From the NCBI GenBank assembly GCA_035527755.1, contig DATKZX010000012.1, positions 1 to 55,213 of the forward strand: a DNA stretch of 55,213 nucleotides. Direction: 5' to 3'. This stretch comes from Methanomassiliicoccales archaeon. Lineage in GTDB: Archaea; Thermoplasmatota; Thermoplasmata; Methanomassiliicoccales; UBA472. The notes below the pieces were generated by a model that worked only from the letters and a program-made list of their open reading frames with translations, was not told the DNA's origin and ran no database searches. Positions 8,812 to 17,569 of this stretch are shown here, in pieces. Within the stretch, counting starts at the first letter, position 1. Each line of letters begins with the position of its first letter. The position numbers and the translations under genes were made by a program.

Positions 8812-9630
8812 ATGGCCGAACGGAAACCTAAAGTGGAAGACTACATGATCAGGGAAGTGGTCCAGATCCCCCTGAACTACACGGTCAAGCAGGCGGTCGG
8901 TCTTTTAATATCCAGTGAATTCCACGGTATGCCAGTTACCGAGAACGGGCGGCTTGTAGGTTTCATCACCGCCAAAGAGCTTCTACGCACATACCAAACC
9001 CCTGACAACCCTATCAAGGATATCATCCGCCAGGGGACGGTGACGGTAAACCCGAAGATGGACCTTGACGACGCGGCCCGCATACTTTTCCGTTACGGGC
9101 TGCGAAACGTACCGGTCATCAATGACGACGGTATGCTATTGGGCATAATCTCCAATCTGGACATAGTCCGTTCCCATATTGAAAGGGCCACACCGAACAA
9201 GGTGGCCATGATCAAAGGCTTCCTGGAGACCAAGCATGGGGTGTCCATCATCGTACGGAGGAAGATCGTTCCCGTGGAATCCTTGCGTCCAACTCAGAAA
9301 GAGGTCTACGCTGACGAACTGCTAGGGCGGAAGGAGGAGATCAAACGAGGTCTCGTGGAGCCGATAATCGTCATCCAGAAGAACGATCACTTCATTCTGG
9401 TAGATGGACACCATCGTGCACTGGCATCTAAGCAGATGGGGGTGCGACAGTTCTCCGCTTTCGTATTGGAACCCAGCCGTGAAGTGGAGCTGGGGTTGGA
9501 GCGCAGCGCCGAAGAACAGGGTCTGCACTCACTGAACGACGTGACGATCATCGATGGTTCCCACCATCCTCTGGTGGAGATCACTACCCGTTTGCTCAAG
9601 GACGTGCAGTTAGACATCAAGAACGAATAG
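8812..9630 (+). CDS. CBS-domain pair fused to ParB-like domain
   Basis: 272 residues. Two CBS motifs fill residues 5-130 (VEDYMIREVVQIPLNYTVKQ, then IKDIIRQGTVTVNPKMDLDD), a module that usually binds adenosyl nucleotides. The C-terminal half has LRPTQKEVY, GLVEPIIVIQKND and DGHHRALASKQMG, the box I/II pattern of ParB/Srx-fold domains. Single-chain CBS-ParB proteins occur in methanogens and relatives and are thought to be nucleotide-responsive, without a proven role. The ATG at 8812 is chosen over an in-frame TTG at 8800: a TATA-like AGTATTAAA (8774-8782) places transcription start close to the ATG, so the mRNA is probably nearly leaderless. The stop is TAG. Confidence 0.85.
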   Translation: MAERKPKVEDYMIREVVQIPLNYTVKQAVGLLISSEFHGMPVTENGRLVGFITAKELLRTYQTPDNPIKDIIRQGTVTVNPKMDLDDAARILFRYGLRNVPVINDDGMLLGIISNLDIVRSHIERATPNKVAMIKGFLETKHGVSIIVRRKIVPVESLRPTQKEVYADELLGRKEEIKRGLVEPIIVIQKNDHFILVDGHHRALASKQMGVRQFSAFVLEPSREVELGLERSAEEQGLHSLNDVTIIDGSHHPLVEITTRLLKDVQLDIKNE

Positions 9631-9654
9631 GATTATAAAAAAAAGGAAGAGGTT

Positions 9655-11967
9655 TTACTGGAAGTTCTTTCTGGCAGCTTCCAGTAATATTCTCTGTTCC
9701 GCCGAGGCGATGACGTTCAGGGTGTTCACCACGGTGTCCGGGTTCAAACTGATGCTGTCGATGCCCGCCTTGACCAGGAACTCAGTGAACTCCGGGTAGA
9801 CCGACGGGGCCTGTCCGCAGATGGAGACGGTGCGTCCCTTGCGGTGCGCGGCGTCTATGAGGAACTTGATGGCACGCTTTATCGCATCGTTCCTCTCGTC
9901 GAAGTAACCCATCTTCCCCAGAACTTCGGAGTCGCGGTCCGCGCCCATGGTCAGCTGGGTCAGGTCGTTAGAACCGATGCTGAAGCCGTCGCACCATTCG
10001 GCGAACTCCTCGGCCATGAATATGTTGCATGGGATCTCCGCCATCAGGTATAGCTTGAAATCGCGGTTGCGTTCCAATCCCACATCGGTCATCATGACAC
10101 TGATCTTCTTCAGCTCATCTATGGTGCGGACGAAGGGCAACATGACGTGCAGGTTCTTCAGCCCCATCTCCTCACGCACCTTCTTGATGGCCTTCAGCTC
10201 CAATTTGAAAGCTTCGCGATAGGAATCAGAGACATATCGGGAGCATCCGCGCCAACCGATCATGGGATTCTCCTCATGCGGCTCGTACTTATCGCCGCCC
10301 TTCATGCCGCGGTACTCGTTGGTCTTGAAATCTGAGGTCCGCAGGATGACCGGGCGGGGATAGAACGCCCTCGCCACCATGGCTATGCCATCGGCCAGCT
10401 TGTCCACCAGAAAGTCGGATTCTCCCCTCTCTATCAGGGCACAGGGGTGCTCCTGGATATAGGAGGTGAACAGGAATTCGATCCGCATCAGACCGACTCC
10501 CTGGACCGGGAGCTTGGACACCTCCTCGGCCTTCTGAGGAATGGCCAGGTTGACCAGCACCTTGGTGCCGGTGATCGGGGCGGCGTAACCGACCGCCAAT
10601 GTTGATGCTGGCTTGCTTTCCTTCTTCTCCGCGACGCCATCATACACCACGCCCATGGTGCCATCAACAGTGACCATCGTATCTTCCTTGAGCAGTTCGG
10701 ATGCGCCGCTCGCGCCTACTATGCACGGGATGCCCAATTCCCGGGCCACAATGGCCGCGTGACAGGTCATGCCCCCCTCGTCGGTGACAATGGCCGCCGC
10801 TCTGGTCATTGCCGGGACCATGTCGGGCGAGGTCATGGTGGTGACCATGATATCCCCGCTCTTGACCACCTCCAGGTTCATTTCATCGGAGACATGACGG
10901 ACCGGACCGCCAGCTGCACCAGGTGATGCTCCCATTCCCTTGACCATCACCTTGGCGCTTTTGGTCAACCCGTGGTCCTGCGCGGTCTTATTGCTGGGCT
11001 TGACGCCGTTGGGCGAGAGCGTTGTGACCGGACGCGCCTGCACCACGTAGATGATCTTCTCTTCGATGCACCATTCGATGTCCATCGGCCTGTTGTAATG
11101 GGCCTCGATGTTGCGGCCTATCTCTCCCAGGGCGAGGATCTGCTCGTCACCCATCTTCTGTACGCTGCGCATCTCATCGGGGACATCGGCCTTATCACAG
11201 TCTCCGTGCGCTCCGCGGATAAGCTTCCAGCTCTGTTTGGAGATCCTCTTGTTCAAGATCTTGTCGTGGAATTTGTCCACCACGTAGGTGTCCGGGGTAA
11301 CCTTCCCTCCGACCAAGGCCTCCCCCAGCCCATATCCGGCCTCGATGATGATGTGAGGCATCTCGGAGTTAGGGTCGACCGTGAACATGATGCCGGAGAT
11401 CTCGGAGTTGATCATCTTTTGAACGACCACGGCGAGCTTGACCTTGGAATGCTCGAAACCTTTGGTCACTCGATAGGAGATCGCTCTGGGGGTGTACAAT
11501 GAGGACCAGCACTTACGCACCTTCTCCAGGAGTTCCTCCGGGGTATCCACGTTGAGGTAGGTGTCCTGTTGACCGGCGAAGCTCGCCGTGGGCAGGTCTT
11601 CCGCCGTGGCACTGGACCTTACGGCTACCAGCCCTTGCTTCTTGCCCTTGAACATCGCTTTGAAGGAGACCAATATCTGGTCCTTTAGATCGTTTGGTAT
11701 TTCGCACTGATTAAAAAACTCCCTTATGCGAGCGGAGGCATCTTGTAATGAGGATTCAGAATTGGCATCTACTTCAGCCAAAACGTCCTTGATGCGTTCC
11801 GCTATCTTACTGGTATCCAAGAAATAATCGTAGGCCGCTGTGGTAAGAACGAATCCGGGGGGGACGTTGAACCCTGCGGACACCAATTCACCGAGGTTGG
11901 CTCCTTTGCCACCGGCGATGTCGATATCGTTCTTGCCTAGGTCAGATATGCTCATTATCCTTTTCAT
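9655..11967 (-). CDS. ppsA: Phosphoenolpyruvate synthase (pyruvate, water dikinase)
   Basis: Converts pyruvate, ATP and water to PEP, AMP and phosphate, the entry to gluconeogenesis. The 770-residue chain has the ATP-grasp N-terminal domain (GGKGANLGEL, AVRSSATAEDLPTASFAGQQ), the phosphohistidine domain with the catalytic His in GGMTCHAAIVARELGIP, and the C-terminal PEP-binding barrel with MAEIP, GSNDLTQ and the catalytic Cys in SICGQAPS. The ATG at 11967 is supported by an ideal GGTGA ribosome site about 8 bases upstream and by alignment of MKRIMSISDLG with family N-termini; the upstream in-frame GTG (12012) would add 15 unlikely residues. It is divergent from porGDAB, whose product pyruvate it would use. 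Confidence 0.96.
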   Translation of the reverse strand: MKRIMSISDLGKNDIDIAGGKGANLGELVSAGFNVPPGFVLTTAAYDYFLDTSKIAERIKDVLAEVDANSESSLQDASARIREFFNQCEIPNDLKDQILVSFKAMFKGKKQGLVAVRSSATAEDLPTASFAGQQDTYLNVDTPEELLEKVRKCWSSLYTPRAISYRVTKGFEHSKVKLAVVVQKMINSEISGIMFTVDPNSEMPHIIIEAGYGLGEALVGGKVTPDTYVVDKFHDKILNKRISKQSWKLIRGAHGDCDKADVPDEMRSVQKMGDEQILALGEIGRNIEAHYNRPMDIEWCIEEKIIYVVQARPVTTLSPNGVKPSNKTAQDHGLTKSAKVMVKGMGASPGAAGGPVRHVSDEMNLEVVKSGDIMVTTMTSPDMVPAMTRAAAIVTDEGGMTCHAAIVARELGIPCIVGASGASELLKEDTMVTVDGTMGVVYDGVAEKKESKPASTLAVGYAAPITGTKVLVNLAIPQKAEEVSKLPVQGVGLMRIEFLFTSYIQEHPCALIERGESDFLVDKLADGIAMVARAFYPRPVILRTSDFKTNEYRGMKGGDKYEPHEENPMIGWRGCSRYVSDSYREAFKLELKAIKKVREEMGLKNLHVMLPFVRTIDELKKISVMMTDVGLERNRDFKLYLMAEIPCNIFMAEEFAEWCDGFSIGSNDLTQLTMGADRDSEVLGKMGYFDERNDAIKRAIKFLIDAAHRKGRTVSICGQAPSVYPEFTEFLVKAGIDSISLNPDTVVNTLNVIASAEQRILLEAARKNFQ

Positions 11968-12012
11968 GGGGTCTTTCACCACTCTAAGAACTTTTGATGC
12001 AGGCAAGTTCAC

Positions 12013-12451
12013 CGGGGCCGACGGCCCTTCAATGTCCTAACCCGTATGGAAAATAGGCGGGAGGTCTATTAATTTTTCTAAATACTGAATGAGTCCGATT
12101 GTATCTATTTATCGAGCGTTTACTTACCTCGAAGATGAAAAAATGACATGTCCAGTCACTCAGTGGGTCCCCGATCGTGATGTTTTGCCGATGAACCACG
12201 CATCGAAAGGCCACTTACGTCAGGGGATCGATGATTCCTTTAGGAATATGTCCCCGGAAGGGTGAAGCATCTAAAGATTGGAAGATATAGGTCTGTAAAT
12301 AATTCTGAATGGACTAAATGATTCCGTAAATACTATGTGTTTTTCGTATTTTCGAAGGTTTTTCACTGTTTAACTGTGTCATTCGTAAACAATTTTTTGA
12401 AATGGTTATATATGATTACTAATTAGAGAAAATACCGTATGAGGAGTTGAT
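12013..12451. other. Long ppsA-porG divergent intergenic region
   Basis: About 440-480 bases without a credible gene. It carries promoters for both sides: a TATA-like GTTATATATG at 12405-12413, about 40 bases before porG, and AT-rich boxes near 12070-12090 for ppsA. Between them are two adjacent inverted repeats, CATCGA/TCGATG (12201-12206 with 12228-12233) and ATTCC-TTTA-GGAAT (12234-12247). Their role is unknown; they could be operator-like or part of a short RNA. Confidence 0.5.
12405..12413 (+). promoter_or_regulatory. TATA box of the porGDAB operon
   Basis: GTTATATATG lies about 28 bases before the expected transcription start near 12435. It is followed by the ribosome site GAGGAG (12441-12446), five bases before the GTG start of porG. 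Both elements agree on a GTG start at 12452. Confidence 0.6.
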
Positions 12452-13012
12452 GTGAGCACCATTGAAATTAGGTGGCATGGAAGGGGCGGTCAAGGGGCCG
12501 TCACCGCGAATGAGATCTTGGCTGCTGCTGCTCTTGCAGAGGGTAAGTACATCAAGGCCTTCCCCGAGTTCGGACCGGAAAGGATGGGAGCGCCCATCAG
12601 AGCTTTCGCCCGTATCTCGGATCAGCCTATAACCGTACATAGCCAGGTCTATTATCCCGATGTCGTTCTGATCATCGACCCGACCTTGTTGAAGGCGGGC
12701 AAAGTGGTGGAGGGCCTGAAGGAAGGTGGAGCGGTGATCGCCAATTTCCCGGAAGATAACGCTAAGCTTGAGGGGATCGTCGGCCGGACGGAAAACGTAC
12801 ACGCGGTCAACGCCACCAAGATAGCTTTGGAAGAGATCGGTAGACCAATGGCCAACACCGCCATGTTGGGGGCGCTGGTCAAGGTCACCAACGTGGTCGG
12901 TATCGACACCATCATCGATGAGATGAGGAACAAGATGTCCGGAAAACTAAGCGATGCCGTGGTGGAAAAGAACTTGAAGGCTATCAAAAGGGCATACGAG
13001 GAGGTGCAATAA
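12452..13012 (+). CDS. porG: Pyruvate:ferredoxin oxidoreductase, gamma subunit
   Basis: 186 residues, the usual size. The start TIEIRWHGRGGQGAVTANEI is the gamma-subunit signature with the GRGGQG loop, followed by FPEFGPERMGAPIRAF. The gamma subunit forms part of the heterotetrameric enzyme that interconverts pyruvate plus CoA with acetyl-CoA, CO2 and reduced ferredoxin. It is the first gene of a tight operon; its TAA overlaps the ATG of porD by one base. The GTG start is fixed by the GAGGAG ribosome site. Confidence 0.95.
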   Translation: MSTIEIRWHGRGGQGAVTANEILAAAALAEGKYIKAFPEFGPERMGAPIRAFARISDQPITVHSQVYYPDVVLIIDPTLLKAGKVVEGLKEGGAVIANFPEDNAKLEGIVGRTENVHAVNATKIALEEIGRPMANTAMLGALVKVTNVVGIDTIIDEMRNKMSGKLSDAVVEKNLKAIKRAYEEVQ

Positions 13013-13293
13013 TGGCCAATGAGAGATCGAGCGAACTACCGGCCGGAGGGATGATCACCGAGCGGGGAAGCTCCAAGAGATACCTGACCGGTGAATGGCG
13101 TTCCAAGAGGCCGGAAGTGGACAAGGACAAATGCACCAATTGTCTGACATGCTGGATATACTGCCCGGACAACAGCGTCCTAGTGGTGGACGAGAAGATG
13201 GTCGGTTTCAAATATTCACATTGCAAGGGCTGCGGCATCTGCGCTAACCAGTGCCCGGCCAAAGCCATCACCATGATTGAGGAGGGAGTGTAA
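13012..13293 (+). CDS. porD: Pyruvate:ferredoxin oxidoreductase, delta subunit (2x[4Fe-4S] ferredoxin)
   Basis: 93 residues with two complete 4Fe-4S motifs: CTNCLTCWIYCPD and CKGCGICANQCPAKAI. Electrons from the TPP-bound intermediate leave through these clusters to ferredoxin. The separate delta gene between gamma and alpha is the archaeal arrangement; in many bacteria these parts are fused. The start and stop each overlap the neighbouring gene by one base (TAATG junctions), so translation is probably coupled. Confidence 0.95.
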   Translation: MANERSSELPAGGMITERGSSKRYLTGEWRSKRPEVDKDKCTNCLTCWIYCPDNSVLVVDEKMVGFKYSHCKGCGICANQCPAKAITMIEEGV

Positions 13294-14456
13294 TGAGCAA
13301 ACCTATAGCGGTCAACGGGGACACGGCCATAGCTATGGCCTGGAGGCAGATCAACCCGGACGTGGTGGCAGCCTATCCCATCACCCCACAGACCATCATC
13401 GTGGAGTCATTCTCCGATTTCGTTCACGACGGGATCGTGGACACCGAGTACGTATGCGCGGAGTCCGAGCACAGCGCCTTGAGCATTTGCATCGGAGCAT
13501 CGGCCGCTGGGGCCAGGGTGGCCACTGCCACCGCCTCGGCTGGACTGGCGTTCATGTGGGAAGTACTGTACATCGCTTCCTCCATGAGAACACCTATCGT
13601 CATGGCCATCGCCAACCGTACCTTGAGCGGACCTATCAACATCCATTGCGATCACAGCGATGCCATGGGCGCCAGGGACTCTGGTTGGGTGCAGATATTC
13701 GGGGAGAACGTGCAGGAGGCCTACGACAACACTCTGATCGCTTTCCGTGTCGCTGAGCACATGAAGGTAAGGCTGCCGACCATAACCTGCATCGACGGTT
13801 TCATCATCACCCACGCTCTGGAGAGATTCGAGCCCTTGGAAGATGAAGAGGTGAAAAAGTTCGTTGGGCCATACCATGCCATAAGGCCATTGTTGGACCT
13901 GAAGAACCCCACTACCTACGGGCCGATCGCCATGCCCGATTACTATTACGAGATAAAATACCAGTTAGCGGTGGCCATGGAGAACGTGTTCGACGTTACC
14001 AGGGAGATCATGGCGGAGTACGCCAAGCTTTCTGGACGCCAATACGACCTGGTGGAAGGTTACCGGACGGAGGATGCCGAATATGTGGTGGTGGCCATGG
14101 GCTCCACCTCCGGCACCCTGCGCTACGTGGTGGACCAGATGCGGGAGCAGGGTCACAAGGTGGGAACGGTCAAGATACGTTTGTTCCGTCCATTCCCCGC
14201 TGATGACCTCGCCGCGATGTTGAAGGGCAAAAAGGCCGTGGCGGTCATGGACCGGGCCATGAGCCCAGGAACTGGGGGGGCGCTCTACTCCGACATCGTG
14301 CAGTCCCTCTATTCCACGGAGGATGCCCCCAAGATCACCAACTACATTTACGGACTGGGCGGAAGGGATGTAATGCCCGAGCAGCTCGTAGGGGTGTTCG
14401 AGGAGATCATGGCAGGCAAAGGAGAACGCATCAACTACATGGGGGTGAGGAAATGA
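13293..14456 (+). CDS. porA: Pyruvate:ferredoxin oxidoreductase, alpha subunit
   Basis: 387 residues. AWRQINPDVVAAYPITPQT is the PP-domain opening of alpha subunits, and YVCAESEHSALSICIGASAAGARVATATAS includes the Glu-bearing segment that activates the thiamine ring. The C-terminal transketolase-like domain contains GSTSGTLRYVVDQMREQG and the late DRAMSPGTGG. It pairs with porB to form the TPP site. It overlaps porD by one base and porB by four (ATGA). Confidence 0.95.
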   Translation: MSKPIAVNGDTAIAMAWRQINPDVVAAYPITPQTIIVESFSDFVHDGIVDTEYVCAESEHSALSICIGASAAGARVATATASAGLAFMWEVLYIASSMRTPIVMAIANRTLSGPINIHCDHSDAMGARDSGWVQIFGENVQEAYDNTLIAFRVAEHMKVRLPTITCIDGFIITHALERFEPLEDEEVKKFVGPYHAIRPLLDLKNPTTYGPIAMPDYYYEIKYQLAVAMENVFDVTREIMAEYAKLSGRQYDLVEGYRTEDAEYVVVAMGSTSGTLRYVVDQMREQGHKVGTVKIRLFRPFPADDLAAMLKGKKAVAVMDRAMSPGTGGALYSDIVQSLYSTEDAPKITNYIYGLGGRDVMPEQLVGVFEEIMAGKGERINYMGVRK

Positions 14457-15391
14457 ACATCAAAGAGCTGACCCACCGCGAGGTACGCATGTGCGAGGGG
14501 CATCGCCTCTGCGCCGGATGTGCTGAACCGATAATAGCAAGGCAGGTACTGATGGCCACGGACAAGCCAGTAGTAGTGGCCAACGCCACTGGCTGCTTCG
14601 AGGTGTCCACTTCCATCTATCCGTTCTCCTCTTGGGAGGTTCCGTGGATACACACGGCCTTCGAGAACGCGCCAGCCACCATGAGCGGGGTCGAGGCGGC
14701 CTATAACTCCCTGCGCCGACAGGGCAAGCTGGACCAGGAGATCAAGTTTCTGGCGTTCGGCGGGGATGGTGCCACCTACGATATCGGCTTCCAGTCATTA
14801 TCGGGAGCGATCGAGAGGGGACATGACTTCCTCTACGTGTGCTTCAACAACGAGGCATACATGAACACCGGGATCCAGAGGAGCGGGGCCACCCAGAAGG
14901 GCGCCTCCACCACCACATGTCCAGCGGGCAGCTGCATCCCGGGAAAGAGGGAGTTCCCCAAGGACCTGACCAAGATCATCATCGCCCACGACCTGCCCTA
15001 CGCCGCACAGGCCTCACCACACAACTGGAAGGACCTGGTGGGGAAGTCGCGCAAGGGTTTTGACATTCCGGGACCGGCGTTCATAAATGTCATCTCCCCA
15101 TGCCCCCGCGGTTGGAGGCATGATGGTTCGAAGACCATCGAATTGTCCCGCCTGGCCGTGGAAACATGCATCTGGCCGTTGTACGAGTGCGAAGCTGGCA
15201 CCTGGAGACTGACCGGAGAGAGCCTGCGCATCGCCGAAGGTTCCAAGGAAAAGAAACCAGTGGCCGACTGGCTGAACTCCCAGGGACGGTTCAAGCATCT
15301 CATGAAGGGCAAGTTCACCTCGGTGGCCGATGAGATCCAGCAGAACGTGGACCAGAAATGGGAGCAGTTGATCAAGCTCTGCGAGATGTAA
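14453..15391 (+). CDS. porB: Pyruvate:ferredoxin oxidoreductase, beta subunit
   Basis: 312 residues, carrying the TPP-pyrophosphate and Mg-binding motif GGDGATYDIGFQSLSGA followed by NNEAYMNTGIQ, and proximal cluster cysteines in CEGHRLCAGCAEP plus later Cys residues (TTTCPAGSCIPG). It binds thiamine diphosphate and one 4Fe-4S cluster. It ends the operon, with a T-rich tract just after the stop that also faces the convergent radical SAM gene. The specificity for pyruvate over other 2-oxoacids is inferred from overall resemblance and gene order. Confidence 0.95.
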   Translation: MNIKELTHREVRMCEGHRLCAGCAEPIIARQVLMATDKPVVVANATGCFEVSTSIYPFSSWEVPWIHTAFENAPATMSGVEAAYNSLRRQGKLDQEIKFLAFGGDGATYDIGFQSLSGAIERGHDFLYVCFNNEAYMNTGIQRSGATQKGASTTTCPAGSCIPGKREFPKDLTKIIIAHDLPYAAQASPHNWKDLVGKSRKGFDIPGPAFINVISPCPRGWRHDGSKTIELSRLAVETCIWPLYECEAGTWRLTGESLRIAEGSKEKKPVADWLNSQGRFKHLMKGKFTSVADEIQQNVDQKWEQLIKLCEM

Positions 15392-15399
15392 GAAACCCC

Positions 15400-15424
15400 T
15401 TCCCTTCCTTTTTTTATTTTTTAT
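15400..15424 (+). terminator. T-rich termination tract after porB
   Basis: CCTTTTTTTATTTTTTATC follows the porB stop without a hairpin. Poly-T alone terminates archaeal RNA polymerase, so this is a plausible end for the por transcript, although it runs a few codons into the 3' end of the convergent radical SAM gene. Confidence 0.5.
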
Positions 15425-16121
15425 CTTGTGCGCAAGCGCAGTGAACACCGACGAACTTGTCCAAGGCTGACTGCATCTCTCGTTTCGTTACCTGATGCGG
15501 TGGGTCGCAATTCTCAGGGGTGTTGAGGTAGACAAGGTCGACGCAGATATCTCTGCATATCTGGGCAATGCCTTCCAGTCCATTCAGGTTCTCTCGTACC
15601 AGGGTCACCTGCACCCGGAAGGACCCCTCGAACAGGCGTCTCGCTTCCTTCAGACCTTCCAACATCTCGGAGAACTTTATCGAAGGATGCGGTCGGTTGA
15701 CCCGCTGGAAGGTATCCTCGTCGGCCGCGTCCAGCTTAGCCACGATGATATCGAACGCTCCCAGGCCGCTCAACACTTCCGGATCTCGCAACAAAGAGCA
15801 GTTCGTCAATAACGCCACTTTCTTGGGAGCGGTCTCCTTCAATTTCCTCACCATGCTGAAAATATTACTGGCCAGCAAAGGTTCTCCGGTTCCTTTGAAC
15901 ATGATCATGTCGCATTCATCGCGAAAGAGGCACTCTCCCGCCTGTTCAATGATCGATCTCTCGTCGAGAAACTTCGTTCGCTCCAGGATCAAAATACCAC
16001 GCTGTCCAAGACGACAGTACACGCAATTGAAGTTGCACACCTTCGGGTGCCTGCATATCGGATCTACGACCATGGCTTTTCCAAAGCCCAGAGATCTAAT
16101 CGGCCCGTAGACGATCTTCAT
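15414..16121 (-). CDS. Radical SAM protein (COG0731-like)
   Basis: 235 residues with the radical SAM cluster motif CNFNCVYC (CxxxCxxC) after VYGPIRSLGFGKAMVVDP. The glycine-rich SAM region is FKGTGEPLLA, and LTNCSLL plus KLDAADEDTFQRVNRP follow the usual barrel order. The opening 'YGPi.SlgfGkamvvDp' resembles the COG0731 group, related to wyosine-type enzymes, but the chain is shorter and its reaction is unknown. The ATG at 16121 is preferred: GGAG lies about 8 bases ahead, and a longer reading would overlap hypC. Confidence 0.85.
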   Translation of the reverse strand: MKIVYGPIRSLGFGKAMVVDPICRHPKVCNFNCVYCRLGQRGILILERTKFLDERSIIEQAGECLFRDECDMIMFKGTGEPLLASNIFSMVRKLKETAPKKVALLTNCSLLRDPEVLSGLGAFDIIVAKLDAADEDTFQRVNRPHPSIKFSEMLEGLKEARRLFEGSFRVQVTLVRENLNGLEGIAQICRDICVDLVYLNTPENCDPPHQVTKREMQSALDKFVGVHCACAQDKK

Positions 16122-16180
16122 GTGTGCTCCTTCCGCTCTGGTCCTCTTAGGGCAGGGGCTAGCACATAAAGGTTTCCTGT

Positions 16181-16405
16181 TCAGGCCAACTCGGATTGTT
16201 CCAAGAACTCGGACCACAGCTTCAGGGTTTCCCGGGCCTCATCCTCGTCCACCTTCTGAATGGCAAAACCGGCGTGGATGATGACGTATTCGCCTACCTT
16301 GGCGTCGACCATGGACAGGTTGGCCTTACGTATCGCTCCGCCGAAATCGACCTCCGCTTCCGCACCTACGACGGAAATTATCTTTGCTGGCATTGCTAAA
16401 CACAT
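16181..16405 (-). CDS. hypC: Hydrogenase maturation chaperone HypC
   Basis: 74 residues beginning MCLAMPAKIISV, the invariant HypC/HybG start in which Cys2, exposed after Met removal, binds the hydrogenase large subunit precursor and the HypD iron centre. The OB-like core EAEVDFGGAIRKANLSMV and GEYVIIHAGFAIQKVDEDEA are typical. A GGTGAT ribosome site precedes the ATG by a few bases. No other hyp or hydrogenase gene is in the window, so the organism should have a [NiFe]-hydrogenase elsewhere. It follows the NAC gene by four bases on the same strand, an unusual pairing. Confidence 0.95.
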   Translation of the reverse strand: MCLAMPAKIISVVGAEAEVDFGGAIRKANLSMVDAKVGEYVIIHAGFAIQKVDEDEARETLKLWSEFLEQSELA

Positions 16406-16409
16406 TTTA

Positions 16410-16778
16410 TCACCCCGACATGATCTTCAAAATGGCCTCGGCGGGCTGTCCTTCGCAGTCCTTCAAGGCTTGAACGGCCTTCTCCTTGGAGGCACCGGTC
16501 TGCGACATGACCAGTTCGATGTCTTGGTCCGGAATGTCGGCCTCCCCCTGTTCGACCGCCTGGCGAAGGTGCTCTTCGGCCTCGCCTACCACCTGATAGG
16601 TCTTCTGTCCCTGCATGACGATGCATGATACTGTCGCGCCTTTGATGACGTATTCCTTATCAGCGGTCCTGATGATGACCTCCTCTACGCCCTGCATCTC
16701 TTCCTGAGATATGCCCATGCGCTTCATGGCCTGCTTCATCTGGCGCGGGTTCACCCCTCTTCCCATTCCTGGCATCAT
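16410..16778 (-). CDS. nac: Nascent polypeptide-associated complex protein (archaeal alphaNAC)
   Basis: 122 residues. The NAC beta-barrel is seen in GVEEVIIRTADKEYVIKGATVS and TYQVVGEAEE, and a C-terminal UBA domain in DIELVMSQTGASKEKAVQAL. In archaea it forms a homodimer that binds ribosomes and shields emerging chains. The N-terminus MMPGMGRGVNPRQMKQAMKR is the usual Met/Gly-rich arm. It is upstream of hypC in the same transcription direction. Confidence 0.95.
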   Translation of the reverse strand: MMPGMGRGVNPRQMKQAMKRMGISQEEMQGVEEVIIRTADKEYVIKGATVSCIVMQGQKTYQVVGEAEEHLRQAVEQGEADIPDQDIELVMSQTGASKEKAVQALKDCEGQPAEAILKIMSG

Positions 16779-16843
16779 GCGATCGTCGACGGATTATTGC
16801 TACACATATAAATATGGTTGGGAAATCGGAACCGCCGTCGCAG

Positions 16844-17521
16844 TCAGAACAACGTGGATTGATGCTTTTTGTAGGGATCGACCATCCGGGGGTCGTCCTT
16901 CCGGGGATCGTTGACCAGGTCCGATACCTGGTAGATGTCCATATATCCTGCCGGATAGGGGGTGAACAGACCATGCAGTTCATCTTCGGAAAGCACCTCT
17001 TTGTTCAACCATGCCTCTTCCCCTTGTCCGTTTAGGATGACCGGCATTCGGTCGTGAACCGCTTTCACCGCCTCGTTGGCCTGGGTGGTAAGGATGCTGA
17101 AGGTGATCAGGTCCTTCCCTCCTTTCGTCCAATGATCATAAATGCCGGCCATGGCGAAATACTCCTGCTCCCGCAGACGAATGTGAAAAGGTTGTCTCCG
17201 GCCGCCCTGCCTCTGCCATTCGTAGAACCCTGTGGCAGGGACCAAGCACCGTTGGTGGTTCAGAAGGGGCTTGAACATGGGCTTCTCCAAAGCGGATTCG
17301 GATCGGACGTTGATCAGCTTGAGACCGTACTCCTCCCCCTTGGCCCAGTGAGGTATCAGTCCCCAGCGCATCCATCTGAGTGAATTGGGACTTTCGCGGA
17401 CTATGATGGGCACATGTTGAAATGGGGCGATGTTGTAACGAGGAACGATCTTCGGATCCTCTGGCACCCCGAACCTGGTCGAGAAACCGTATACCAGGCC
17501 GAGGGAGAAACGGCCGCACAC
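16844..17521 (-). CDS. SRAP (YedK/HMCES) abasic-site DNA-protein crosslink protein
   Basis: 225 residues. The family uses Cys2, freed by Met removal, to form a thiazolidine with abasic sites in single-stranded DNA. Here the GTG at 17521 gives M-C-G-R-F, whereas a longer reading would bury the Cys at position 9; the GTG start is therefore well supported. Other conserved parts are RYNIAP, RWGLIPHWA, INVRSE, GFYEW and HDRMPVIL, including the catalytic Glu/His environment. A TATA-like CTTTTATC at 17546-17553 sits about 28 bases ahead of the GTG, indicating a leaderless message. Confidence 0.94.
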   Translation of the reverse strand: MCGRFSLGLVYGFSTRFGVPEDPKIVPRYNIAPFQHVPIIVRESPNSLRWMRWGLIPHWAKGEEYGLKLINVRSESALEKPMFKPLLNHQRCLVPATGFYEWQRQGGRRQPFHIRLREQEYFAMAGIYDHWTKGGKDLITFSILTTQANEAVKAVHDRMPVILNGQGEEAWLNKEVLSEDELHGLFTPYPAGYMDIYQVSDLVNDPRKDDPRMVDPYKKHQSTLF

Positions 17522-17569
17522 ATAGTATATATTGGGATTCAAAAGGATAAAAGGTTTGAGGAAAGGGGT

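Noticed and set aside
12060-12300. C/D-box guide RNA in the ppsA-porG gap
   Set aside because: RTGATGA-like and CTGA-like words occur but not in the right order and spacing.
12452-15391. Reading the por operon as 2-oxoglutarate or indolepyruvate oxidoreductase
   Set aside because: The separate gamma-delta-alpha-beta order and subunit lengths fit archaeal pyruvate oxidoreductase best.
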